38,815 bases of DNA. Origin: Aquificales bacterium. Its GTDB lineage: Bacteria > Aquificota > Aquificia > Aquificales > QOAS01. The stretch spans positions 1 to 38,815 of the forward strand of contig JALWDU010000056.1 in the NCBI GenBank assembly GCA_027036735.1. Direction: 5' to 3'. Below are positions 8,391-16,043 of the stretch, piece by piece; position 1 is the stretch's first letter; each line of letters starts with the position of its first letter. The translations under genes were made by a program, and so were the position numbers. The notes beneath the pieces are model-generated. The model worked only from the letters and a program-made list of their open reading frames with translations, was not told the DNA's origin and made no database searches.

Positions 8391-8421
8391 GGTTTTAATC
8401 CTAACCTATCAATTGTGTTGG

Positions 8422-8451
8422 GTTTTCAATTCCACTAAGTGGAGATAAAAC
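8422..8451 (+). repeat. Single CRISPR-repeat-like 30-mer
   Basis: The 30 bases begin GTTTTCAATTCC, have an inner palindrome TCCACTAAGTGGA and end GATAAAAC. That is the length and end pattern of the common CRISPR repeat family of thermophiles that starts GTTT-CAATTCC and ends AAAAC. There is no second good copy at a 60-70 base interval and no cas gene in the window, so it is at best a solitary remnant. A weaker resemblance (about 18 of 25 bases) is at 8836-8860. Confidence 0.3.
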
Positions 8452-8487
8452 CGAGCAATTTGCAAACCATTTTCAGTTGCCAAGGAG

Positions 8488-8505
8488 CCTACTCCCTCAA
8501 AGGTT
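8488..8505 (+). repeat. 18-base direct repeat, copy 1
   Basis: CCTACTCCCTCAAAGGTT here recurs at 8606-8623 with one change (T to C). A shorter related block (CCCTCCAAAGGTTG) is at 8898-8911. It is part of the repeat-rich island; function unknown. Confidence 0.4.
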
Positions 8506-8605
8506 AGGTTTTCATTCTACACAAAATCCCAAACTCGTCAAGTGAAGTTAATTTTCACTAACCCATAAGCTGTGCAAATACCAAACTCTAATTGGTAACT
8601 CCCAA

Positions 8606-8623
8606 CCTACTCCCCCAAAGGTT
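8606..8623 (+). repeat. 18-base direct repeat, copy 2
   Basis: CCTACTCCCCCAAAGGTT, 17 of 18 bases identical to 8488-8505, 118 bases downstream of it. The flanking sequence is not similar. Confidence 0.4.
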
Positions 8624-8639
8624 TCAAATTGCGCCGTCC

Positions 8640-8678
8640 AAACGTCGGGAAATACAGACGTTTAGACGTCACGACGTC
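8640..8678. repeat. Hairpin plus three iteron-like GACGT units
   Basis: AAACGTC (8640-8646) pairs with GACGTTT (8657-8663). From 8657 three units follow at an exact 8-base period: GACGTTTA, GACGTCAC, GACGTCAA. The last two contain the palindrome GACGTC. Such spacing can reflect protein-binding sites or slippage. No regulator is identifiable. Confidence 0.35.
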
Positions 8679-8732
8679 AAAATGCGCTTCTCTAAACACC
8701 TTGAGAGTAAGACGAAACAAACGGGTAAACCA

Positions 8733-8752
8733 AAAAGGGTTTAAAAGGGTTT
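8733..8752 (+). repeat. Perfect tandem 10-mer
   Basis: AAAAGGGTTT occurs twice, head to tail (8733-8742 and 8743-8752), within the non-coding island. Confidence 0.45.
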
Positions 8753-8812
8753 GCCTTCCCTTCAAGGGGGTGAAGTTCAAATTCCCAAAAGTGAGATTGA
8801 AAGCTTAAACCA

Positions 8813-8927
8813 CCTTCGGCGGGGCTTATTGCGGAAATTCCGTAAAGTGGAAATTAAATATCCTTTACCTTAGAAGTGGAGGGATTTAATTTCCCACCCT
8901 CCAAAGGTTGCTTTTCCCCGCCGAAGG
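8813..8927. repeat. 115-base nested inverted-repeat element upstream of recG
   Basis: CCTTCGGCGGGG (8813-8824) is the exact reverse complement of CCCCGCCGAAGG (8916-8927). Inside it, GTGGAAATTAAAT (8847-8859) pairs with ATTTAATTTCCCAC (8884-8897) with one bulged base. The right arm can alternatively form a local hairpin CCCGCC-GAA-GGCGGG (8917-8931). Two mutually exclusive stems sharing one arm, directly before recG, could act as a leader switch or terminator. Alternatively the whole unit is a small MITE-like insertion with 12-base terminal inverted repeats. Confidence 0.45.
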
Positions 8928-8969
8928 CGGGCTTTGGGTTTGGCTGTTAATTTATCCTTTGTCTCGAAA

Positions 8970-11381
8970 ATGGGTTTGGGAAGTAAGGAGGAGAGGCTTC
9001 AAAAGGCGTTTAGGGCTATCGAAAAGCTGTCGGAAAACGACTACGAAAAGCTTAGGAAACTGATAGGGGTAGGCAATTACCTCTACCGACTTTTGGCGGA
9101 TGTTTTGAACGACCCCGTAAAGGAGGATTTGAAGGTTTTCGATAAATACTCCCTCGAAAAGAGGATTGCTATTTTGAACTACCTAAGGGAACTTTTGGAG
9201 AGGAAACTCCAAAAGCCGAAGATTAATAGAAACCGACCCGTTAAAGGTTTCGAATACTTCCTAACACCCGTAGACAAGGTCGACTTTTTGACCCCCAAAG
9301 AGGTCAAGGTTTTGAAGGGTCTGGGTATCAACACCGTTTTGGACGCCCTCTACTACTTCCCGCAGAAGTATAAAGACCGTAGGCTTAACAAAAGTATCCG
9401 CTACGCGAAACCAAACACCTATATATGCGTCCGCGTTAGGGTTTTGGAAACGAGAAAACTCCCCGAAGGGGATTTATACAACTACGAGGTTATAACCACC
9501 GACGGGACGGAGAAATTGCATTTGAAGTTCCGCTACAAGGACTTTAGGGCGCTCCTAAGGTTCAAAAAGGGGAGCGAGTGGGTCGTTTGCGGGAAACTGA
9601 AGCAGTTTGCGGGTGAGAAGTATATCGTCCATCCGGAGGTTTACACCACTTCCTCCCAAGAGGTGGGGAGGATTGTCCCCATTTACTACGCAAAGGCTGA
9701 CGGGGAGCTTAAGGAGATACCGTCAGCCCAGAAGCGCCGGGCGGTGGCAAAGGCGATTGGCAATATCGTCCGAAAGTTTGCGCCCTACTTTCCTGAAATA
9801 CTCCCCTACAAGGTTTTGGAGAAATACGGTTTCCCCTCGGTGGACGAGGCTTTTTTAAACACCCATTTGCCGCCCTCGGTCGAAAACTTCCACGATTTGG
9901 AGGAGAGAAAAACACCCTACCAAAGGAGGTTTGTTTACGAAGACCTTCTGGTGTTCTCACTCGCTATGCTCCTCCAAAGGAGAAGGGTTAAAAGCCTAAA
10001 GGCTCCCCGTATAGGGGTCAATCCCGACGAATTTATAGAGACCTTCGAGGGGAAACTGCCCTTCAAACTGACAAACGCCCAGAGGAGGGTTTTAAAGGAA
10101 ATTCTCACCGATATGGGGAAAGATGAACCGATGAACCGCCTCGTTCAGGGAGATGTGGGGAGCGGGAAGACTATTGTCGCGATAGGGGCGGCTCTTGCGG
10201 CGGTAAAGGCGGGCTATCAGGTCGCGGTTTTAGCCCCCACCGAGATACTCGCACAGCAACACTTTAAGAACTTTCAAAAGTTTTTGGTCGACACCGGTTT
10301 TTTGACCGCCGATAGGATAGCGCTTTTGACCGGTAGTCTGACGCAGTCGGTGAAGCGGAAGCTCAAAAATCTTATAAAACTCGGGGCGGTCGACATCGTT
10401 ATTGGAACCCACGCGCTGCTCCAGGAGGATGTGGAGTTTAAAAGGCTCGGTTTGGCGGTGATTGACGAGCAACACCGCTTCGGGGTTCTCCAGCGGAAGG
10501 CTTTGGTGGAAAAGGGCAAGGGGCTTCACCCCCACGTTTTGGTTATGACCGCCACCCCCATACCGAGGACTTTGGCGCTCACCGTTTACGGCGACTTGGA
10601 CGTTTCGGTTATAGACGAGATGCCGGCGGGGAGGAAACCGGTCTTGACCCGTCTCCTTTTCGACAGCGAGCGCCCCCGCCTCTACGCCCACATAAGGAGG
10701 GAACTCGAAAGGGGAAACAAGGTTTATGTAATTTACCCCCTCATAGAGGAGAGCGAAAAGACTAACTTAAAGGCGGCGACCGAGGAGTGGAAGCGGTGGA
10801 AGGAGCTCTTTCCCGACAAGAAGGTGTTGCTCCTCCACGGACGGATGAAGGATAGCGAAAAGCAGAGGGTTATGGAGGAGTTTAAGGAGGACGGGGATAT
10901 CCTCGTTTCGACGACCGTCGTCGAGGTTGGGGTCGATGTGCCGGACGCCACCGTTATGGTTATAGAGGACGCCCACCGCTTCGGTTTGGCGCAGCTCCAC
11001 CAACTTAGGGGAAGGGTTGGAAGGAGCGATAAACAGGCTTATTGCTACCTCGTTGTCCCCGACGAATTGCAGGATAGGAAAAACGAGGAGACAAAAAGGC
11101 GGCTCGATGTGTTTGTGAGAACCCTCGACGGGTTTAGGATAGCGGAGGAGGATATGAGGATAAGGGGGAGCGGTAATATCCTCGGAACGGAGCAGAGCGG
11201 TTATTTCGCCTTCCCTATGGCGGATTTAAACAGGGAGGAAGACCGCGCCGTGCTACTGAAGGCGCGCGAGGACGCAAAGCGCATTCTGGAGGTTACCCCC
11301 GACCTGGAGAAGCTCCCCAATTTGAAAAAGCTCCTCTTTTACAGGTATGGGGATAAACTCGACCTCGGTTCGGTAAGTTAA
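8970..11381 (+). CDS. recG: ATP-dependent DNA helicase RecG
   Basis: About 803 residues from the ATG at 8970. RecG remodels stalled replication forks and branch-migrates Holliday junctions. Seen in order: an N-terminal extension of roughly 100 residues (as in Thermotoga-type RecG), the wedge/OB region (LKGLGINTVLDALYYFPQKY), Walker A GDVGSGKTIV, Walker B-type VIDEQHRFGVLQR, motif III VMTATPIPRTLALT, then VSTTVVEVGVDVPDATVMVIE and QLRGRVGRSDKQAYC. All helicase motifs are intact. A TTG at 8934 would extend the frame by 12 residues, but it abuts the 8917-8931 hairpin and I prefer the ATG. The structured 8813-8927 element lies just upstream and may regulate it. Confidence 0.96.
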   Translation: MGLGSKEERLQKAFRAIEKLSENDYEKLRKLIGVGNYLYRLLADVLNDPVKEDLKVFDKYSLEKRIAILNYLRELLERKLQKPKINRNRPVKGFEYFLTPVDKVDFLTPKEVKVLKGLGINTVLDALYYFPQKYKDRRLNKSIRYAKPNTYICVRVRVLETRKLPEGDLYNYEVITTDGTEKLHLKFRYKDFRALLRFKKGSEWVVCGKLKQFAGEKYIVHPEVYTTSSQEVGRIVPIYYAKADGELKEIPSAQKRRAVAKAIGNIVRKFAPYFPEILPYKVLEKYGFPSVDEAFLNTHLPPSVENFHDLEERKTPYQRRFVYEDLLVFSLAMLLQRRRVKSLKAPRIGVNPDEFIETFEGKLPFKLTNAQRRVLKEILTDMGKDEPMNRLVQGDVGSGKTIVAIGAALAAVKAGYQVAVLAPTEILAQQHFKNFQKFLVDTGFLTADRIALLTGSLTQSVKRKLKNLIKLGAVDIVIGTHALLQEDVEFKRLGLAVIDEQHRFGVLQRKALVEKGKGLHPHVLVMTATPIPRTLALTVYGDLDVSVIDEMPAGRKPVLTRLLFDSERPRLYAHIRRELERGNKVYVIYPLIEESEKTNLKAATEEWKRWKELFPDKKVLLLHGRMKDSEKQRVMEEFKEDGDILVSTTVVEVGVDVPDATVMVIEDAHRFGLAQLHQLRGRVGRSDKQAYCYLVVPDELQDRKNEETKRRLDVFVRTLDGFRIAEEDMRIRGSGNILGTEQSGYFAFPMADLNREEDRAVLLKAREDAKRILEVTPDLEKLPNLKKLLFYRYGDKLDLGSVS

Positions 11382-11392
11382 AATTCCCATCG

Positions 11393-14002
11393 ATGAAAGG
11401 TTGGAGAGGTTTTTATCTCCTTTTGGTGTTGGGTTTTTCCCTTTCCCCCCTTTGGGGTTTGGAAAACGTCAATCCGCCTAAAAAGGTCTTTCAGATACCC
11501 GTCGAGGTGAAACAGAAAACCTTTATTCCCAAACCGGTGGAGGTGGTTCCCAAACAACTCCCTTTAAAGGTAGGTGTGGGTATTAACACCCAAAAGGTGG
11601 GTTTGGTATATCCGAAGGAGATTTTTATCCCCCACGAGAGGGTAAAACCGCAGGGGGGCGGCTTCTTCTCCTGCGGTGCCCCGAGCGATAAGGCGCTTTA
11701 CTCCCAAGCTGTGGAGCTTTTCAACAGGGGAGACCTCCGCGGAGCGGAGGCTAAATTCCTCGAACTCCTCTACAAATATCCCAACAGTCCTTATGTCCTC
11801 AAGGCTAAGTATTACCTGGGCGTTATCGCCTTCAAGGAGGGGGATTACGCCAAAGCCTACCGGATTTTTAAGGAACTGTGCAATTCGCCCTATAGGTGCG
11901 CGTGGAAGCGTTTCGCCTGCTACAACGCCGTCATAAGCGGTCTCTATATAGGCAAACACGACTTTGAAGCCGCCCGCTCCAACCCCTTTTGGGAACACTT
12001 CCTCCTCTGGTTGGAGGGTAAGGAGAACGACCAAACCTTTTTGGGACACCTAAACTGTCAATCCCTCGAATTGCCCTACAGAAATTACTGCCTCTACTTG
12101 AGGGCGTTTTTAAATCCCAACCTCCAAACGGTTCGCCTACCCGAATATTACCTCCGCAGTTTGGAACTGCGAAAAACCCTGCTAACCCTTTCGGGGGGTG
12201 AAGGGATAAATATCCACCAATTGGAGAGATTTATAAATGACCCCCGTTACGGGAGTTATGTGGAGTTTCTATATACCTATTATTTGATAGAAAGAGGGGA
12301 CTACACCCGCGCGGTAGAATTTTTGAAGGATTTGGCTCTCAAGGATAGGGCTAAGGCGGTGGAGCTTGCCCGCCTTTTGGTGGCGAAAAATCCCTCGGTG
12401 GGATACCCCTTAGTGGTTTCCCTCAACGACAAAACCCTTTGGGAGGTCTATTTAACAAGCCTCTACAACGCCGGCGACTATCGGGCGGTCTTGAGGTTTG
12501 CACCCCGTTTCGGTCTTTACCGCCTAGCCGCCTATGCCGCCTACGCCCTCGGTGATTACGCCGATGCGGTTAAATACCTATCCGAGGTAGAAAACAGAAA
12601 TCCGACCGACGAGAGGATACTCCTCGACTCCCTGCTCCGTTTGAGGGAGTGGGATAAATTCCTTTCCGAACTCCAAAGGGTTAAGGGAAAATATCCCGAC
12701 CTTTATAGGGAATACCTCGGTTGGTATTACTACTATCGGGGGGATTGGACTAAAGCGGCGGCGCTCTTAAAGGAACCCTTATATAAGGCGGTGGTTTACT
12801 TCAACCTGGGGGCTTACCAAAAGGCTCTAAAGCTACTGGAAGGCATAGAAACACCGCAGGCGGAAATCCTCAAAGCCAAGGCTCTTCTCGCCGAAGGTTG
12901 CTTTTCCGGTGCCGAACAGATTTTGAGAGACCTAAACACCCCCGAAGCCCTCTATCTGAGGGGCTTGGCACTCTTTGCCGAAGAGAAATACCGCGAAGCG
13001 GCTTCCCTCTTTAAAAAACTTATGCCCTATCGGGAGAAATACCCGCAGGCGGTCGTTAGACTCGCCGACTGCTACTACAACATGGGCGATTACGGGGAGG
13101 CTAAACGTTATTACCTCCTCTATTTGAGGGAAAACCCAAAGGGGAGGGAGGCGGTCGACGCCTACATAGGTCTTATAAACGTATACCTCGCGACGGGAGA
13201 CCCCTCCTTAGCAGACTACGTTTACAGGGCTGTCGAGAAATACCCCGACCTGGTTGGGGAAGGGGTTAAACTCAAACTCACCGAGGCTTTCGTCCAAAAC
13301 GGGGAAACCCAAAAGGCTAAAAAACTCCTGGAGGAGCTGATAAATTCGAAAGACCCCTATGTGAGCGGTAAAGCCTACCTCCTATTGGCGGAAATAGAAC
13401 CCCAACACAGGGAGGAATACCTCAAAAAAGCCCTTAAGGTGGGAACCCCCCAAATAAAATCCCAAGCGGTGGTAGAGCTTGCGGAGTATTACCTATCGAA
13501 GGGAGAGAAGAGAAAGGCAGAGTTCCTATTGGAGGAGTACGGGAAGTATGTGACCGACATGGGGAAACTTATAGACCTCTATACCCGTTTGGGGGACTTT
13601 AGAAAACTCTACTACCTCTTGCAGGAACTGATAGCGGCGGATAACTCCTACACCAAGGTCGCCTACGATATAGCGAAGCGCTACCACCACCCCGAGTTTT
13701 ACCGCTTGGCGGTCTATTCCCTCGACCCCAAGGTGGCTTCGGAATCTTTATATAACCTCGAAAGGTTGGAATTCAAAAGGGGACACCTAAGGGAGGGATT
13801 AAAATACGCACTCCTCCTAAAGGTGAGAAAGTTAAAGGTCGAACCCACCTACTCGAGGGCTATGTTTGAGGCTGTAGAGACCCTATATAGGGAGGGTTAT
13901 AAAAGGGATGCCTGCCAATTGGTGGAGGAGGTAAACCCCAAATACCTATCGCCGGAGGAAAAACTAAAGCTGGAGACTATTAAAGTTAATTGCTCCCAAT
14001 AA
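11393..14002 (+). CDS. Secreted TPR-repeat protein
   Basis: An 869-residue protein. The N-terminus (MKGWRGFYLLLVLGFSLSPLWG) is a signal peptide, so it acts in the envelope. A Pro/Val/Lys-rich segment follows (about 30-90), then tetratricopeptide repeats through most of the length: ALYSQAVELFNRGDLRGAEAKF, YLGVIAFKEGDYAKAYRIFK, YYNMGDYGEAKRYYLLYLRENP and others. TPR arrays assemble protein complexes. The first units resemble the YbgF/BamD type that scaffolds envelope machinery, but no catalytic domain is present. It starts 11 bases after recG and ends 13 bases before the decarboxylase gene, so the three may be one transcript. Confidence 0.8.
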   Translation: MKGWRGFYLLLVLGFSLSPLWGLENVNPPKKVFQIPVEVKQKTFIPKPVEVVPKQLPLKVGVGINTQKVGLVYPKEIFIPHERVKPQGGGFFSCGAPSDKALYSQAVELFNRGDLRGAEAKFLELLYKYPNSPYVLKAKYYLGVIAFKEGDYAKAYRIFKELCNSPYRCAWKRFACYNAVISGLYIGKHDFEAARSNPFWEHFLLWLEGKENDQTFLGHLNCQSLELPYRNYCLYLRAFLNPNLQTVRLPEYYLRSLELRKTLLTLSGGEGINIHQLERFINDPRYGSYVEFLYTYYLIERGDYTRAVEFLKDLALKDRAKAVELARLLVAKNPSVGYPLVVSLNDKTLWEVYLTSLYNAGDYRAVLRFAPRFGLYRLAAYAAYALGDYADAVKYLSEVENRNPTDERILLDSLLRLREWDKFLSELQRVKGKYPDLYREYLGWYYYYRGDWTKAAALLKEPLYKAVVYFNLGAYQKALKLLEGIETPQAEILKAKALLAEGCFSGAEQILRDLNTPEALYLRGLALFAEEKYREAASLFKKLMPYREKYPQAVVRLADCYYNMGDYGEAKRYYLLYLRENPKGREAVDAYIGLINVYLATGDPSLADYVYRAVEKYPDLVGEGVKLKLTEAFVQNGETQKAKKLLEELINSKDPYVSGKAYLLLAEIEPQHREEYLKKALKVGTPQIKSQAVVELAEYYLSKGEKRKAEFLLEEYGKYVTDMGKLIDLYTRLGDFRKLYYLLQELIAADNSYTKVAYDIAKRYHHPEFYRLAVYSLDPKVASESLYNLERLEFKRGHLREGLKYALLLKVRKLKVEPTYSRAMFEAVETLYREGYKRDACQLVEEVNPKYLSPEEKLKLETIKVNCSQ

Positions 14003-14015
14003 AGGAGGTTTTGAA

Positions 14016-15368
14016 ATGAAAAAGGCTTACGAAAAACCGGTTATCAACCCGGTAAGGGTCGGTTTGGCTAACAAAATGAGCGGGAAGGCTTACGCCTATT
14101 CCCGCGTGAGGGATAACATAGACGGCGTTCCCGTTGAGGAGTTGGTCGAAAAATACGGTTCCCCCCTCTTTGTCTTCTCCGAAAGAAAGTTGCGCGAACA
14201 GTTTAGGCGCTTTAGAAGGGCTTTCGAGACCCGCTACCCCAACGTGGAATTTACCTGGTCTTACAAAACCAACTATCTGAAGGCGATATGCGCCATACTC
14301 CACCAAGAGGGCGAGACCGCCGAAGTGGTTTCGGAGTTCGAATACGAAAAGGCTCGCCGCCTAGGTATCCCCGGTAACCAGATAGTTTTTAACGGACCCT
14401 ACAAACCCAAGGAGGCGCTCCGCACCGCCATTTTGGAAGGGGCGCGCATAAACGCCGATACCTTTGAGGAGCTATCCGACATAGAGGAAATCGCCAAAGA
14501 GCTGGGTCAGAAGGTAAAGGTGGGTATCCGCATAAATATGGATACCGGCATCCAACCGCAGTGGAGCAGGTTCGGTTTCAACCTCGAGAGCGGTCAGGCG
14601 GAGGACGCGGTCAAACGGATAGCCGCCAGCGAGTGGCTCGAACTGAACGGTCTCCACTGCCACATGGGGACTTTTATCCTCGAACCGAGGGCTTACGAGG
14701 TGGAAGTCCGCAAAATGGTAAACTTCGCCTACCACATAGAGGACAACTACGGCTTTAAGATAGAGTATCTCGACATAGGGGGAGGACTACCCTCCAAAAA
14801 TAGGCTTAAGGGTATCTACCTACCCCCCGAGGTCGCGGTTCCCGATATAGAGGAATACGCCGAGAGGATTACGACCGCATTGCTCGAGAGCCTGCGCCCC
14901 GGGGACTTCCCCAAACTGATAATAGAGGCGGGTAGGGCTATAGTGGACGAGGCAGGTTATTTGATAACCACCGTCTACGCAACAAAACGCCTCCCCAACG
15001 GGCTGAAGGGCTACATCCTCGATGCGGGAGTGAATATACTCTTCACCGCCTTTTGGTATAACTTCAAGGTGGAAATCGACCGACCGGTTCACGGCGCACC
15101 CGAGCCGAGCGTCCTTTACGGACCCCTCTGCATGAATATAGACGTCATAAACGACCTCGAATACCTGCCCCCGCTCCCGAGGGGAACGCGTCTGATACTA
15201 TCGCCGGTCGGAGCTTACAACGTCACCCAATGGATGCAATTTATCCGCTACAGACCCAATGTGGTGCTAATAGACACCGAGGGTAAGGTTCACCTGATAA
15301 GGGAAGCGGAAAACATAGAGGACATCGAGAGGAGGGAGAGACTTCCCGAACACCTCAAATTGGTTTAA
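14016..15368 (+). CDS. PLP-dependent diaminopimelate-decarboxylase-family enzyme
   Basis: A 450-residue fold-III PLP decarboxylase. Motifs are FTWSYKTNYLKAI (the PLP lysine), GLHCHMGT, EYLDIGGGLPSK (Gly-rich phosphate loop), EAGRAIVDEAGYL and VLYGPLCMNIDVI (the Cys that reaches the partner active site). The best family match is LysA, which makes lysine from meso-diaminopimelate. The length and N-terminus (VEELVEKYGSPLFVFSERKL) fit, but some relatives act on arginine, ornithine or carboxynorspermidine, so I leave out the symbol. A strong Shine-Dalgarno (AAAGGAGG) precedes the ATG. Its stop overlaps the stop of the convergent TPR gene within TTAA (15365-15368). Confidence 0.85.
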   Translation: MKKAYEKPVINPVRVGLANKMSGKAYAYSRVRDNIDGVPVEELVEKYGSPLFVFSERKLREQFRRFRRAFETRYPNVEFTWSYKTNYLKAICAILHQEGETAEVVSEFEYEKARRLGIPGNQIVFNGPYKPKEALRTAILEGARINADTFEELSDIEEIAKELGQKVKVGIRINMDTGIQPQWSRFGFNLESGQAEDAVKRIAASEWLELNGLHCHMGTFILEPRAYEVEVRKMVNFAYHIEDNYGFKIEYLDIGGGLPSKNRLKGIYLPPEVAVPDIEEYAERITTALLESLRPGDFPKLIIEAGRAIVDEAGYLITTVYATKRLPNGLKGYILDAGVNILFTAFWYNFKVEIDRPVHGAPEPSVLYGPLCMNIDVINDLEYLPPLPRGTRLILSPVGAYNVTQWMQFIRYRPNVVLIDTEGKVHLIREAENIEDIERRERLPEHLKLV

Positions 15369-16039
15369 CCCTTTTCACCCTTCCCTTCGGTGGAATTTCC
15401 TATTCCTTTCTCCCCGGAAGGTTTTTCCAATTTCTTCAAATACCCTTTTGCGGTCAAATTTTCGGGGTCTAATATCAGAACGTTTTTGAAGACCTCTTCA
15501 GCCCTCTTTAGGTCTCCCAGATGGTAGTAACCCTCACCGAGGACTACCAAAAACGGCACCGAGGTGGGATAGACGGCGAGCATCTTTAACGCAACCGCCA
15601 CCTGTTGTTTGTATTTCTTCTCCTCACCGAGGACTTTCGCAAGCCTCAAATTCCCGTAATAGTTGTAATAATCGATAGCGATTACCTTGTAGAGCACCTG
15701 TTCGGCATCGCCCCACCGCTCTTGAGCCATTAACGGGAGGGATAACCCCAATTTCGATTCGACCGAGGTAGGGATTACCTTGTCGGCTTTCCTATAGTGG
15801 TATTCGGAATTGTCGTATTTTTTCATCAGATAGTAAAGCCACCCGAGGCGGAGGTTTACGGTGTAGCCGTTGGGATAGGCTTTATAGACCGGCATCAAAA
15901 CCCTTATCGCATCCTTGTAATCCCCGATTTTTTCGTAAAAGAAAGACTTTTGGTAGGCTTCCCTTATCTGCTCGTAGGAGAGGGCAAAAAGCACTTGAGT
16001 GAAAAGGATAAAGAGGGAAAAAACTTTAAAAAACCTCAT
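15365..16039 (-). CDS. Periplasmic TPR protein paired with the outer-membrane barrel
   Basis: A 224-residue protein. It has a signal peptide (MRFFKVFSLFILFTQVLFA) and about four TPR units (AYQKSFFYEKIGDYKDAIRV, LRLGWLYYLMKKYDNSEYHY, GEGYYHLGDLKRAEEVFKNV). It ends in a Gly/Lys/Glu-rich tail. It begins 4 bases after the end of the barrel gene, so the two are co-transcribed. TPR followed by a barrel is the architecture of YaiO-type and exopolysaccharide-export proteins (BcsC, PgaA); here the two parts are separate genes in reverse order. A joint role is inference. Confidence 0.75.
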   Translation of the reverse strand: MRFFKVFSLFILFTQVLFALSYEQIREAYQKSFFYEKIGDYKDAIRVLMPVYKAYPNGYTVNLRLGWLYYLMKKYDNSEYHYRKADKVIPTSVESKLGLSLPLMAQERWGDAEQVLYKVIAIDYYNYYGNLRLAKVLGEEKKYKQQVAVALKMLAVYPTSVPFLVVLGEGYYHLGDLKRAEEVFKNVLILDPENLTAKGYLKKLEKPSGEKGIGNSTEGKGEKG

Positions 16040-16043
16040 AAGG

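Larger units (their letters stand above)
8400..8508. repeat. Nested inverted repeat (outer stem with inner hairpin)
   Basis: The outer arms are CCTAACC (8400-8406) and GGTTAGG (8502-8508). Inside lies the hairpin GGTTTT (8421-8426) with AAAACC (8447-8452), which itself encloses TCCACT (8431-8436) with AGTGGA (8438-8443). Three nested perfect pairings in about 110 bases are more than expected from random sequence, so an RNA structure or cruciform is plausible. Confidence 0.4.
8391..8969. other. Long non-coding island, dense in inverted and direct repeats
   Basis: About 580 bases between trmD and recG without a convincing open reading frame. It holds at least four hairpin-forming units (8400-8508, 8541-8559, 8640-8663, 8813-8927), an 18-base imperfect direct repeat (8488 and 8606), three copies of GACGT at 8-base spacing (8657, 8665, 8673) and a perfect tandem 10-mer (8733-8752). 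It has no match I can recognise to tRNA, RNase P RNA, tmRNA or SRP RNA signatures. Candidates are one or more structured RNAs, a decayed mobile or CRISPR element, or a recG leader. Confidence 0.6.

Noticed and set aside
8422-8700. A real CRISPR array
   Set aside because: Only one good repeat-like unit, no regular spacing, and no cas genes in the window.
8774-8786. GTTCAAATTCC, like a tRNA T-loop
   Set aside because: No matching acceptor, D or anticodon stems can be built around it.
8391-8969. RNase P RNA, tmRNA or SRP RNA in the non-coding island
   Set aside because: I looked for their conserved core blocks and did not find them by eye.
8934-8969. TTG at 8934 as the recG start
   Set aside because: The added 12 residues show no conservation cue and the codon abuts a stable hairpin. 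The ATG at 8970 is simpler.
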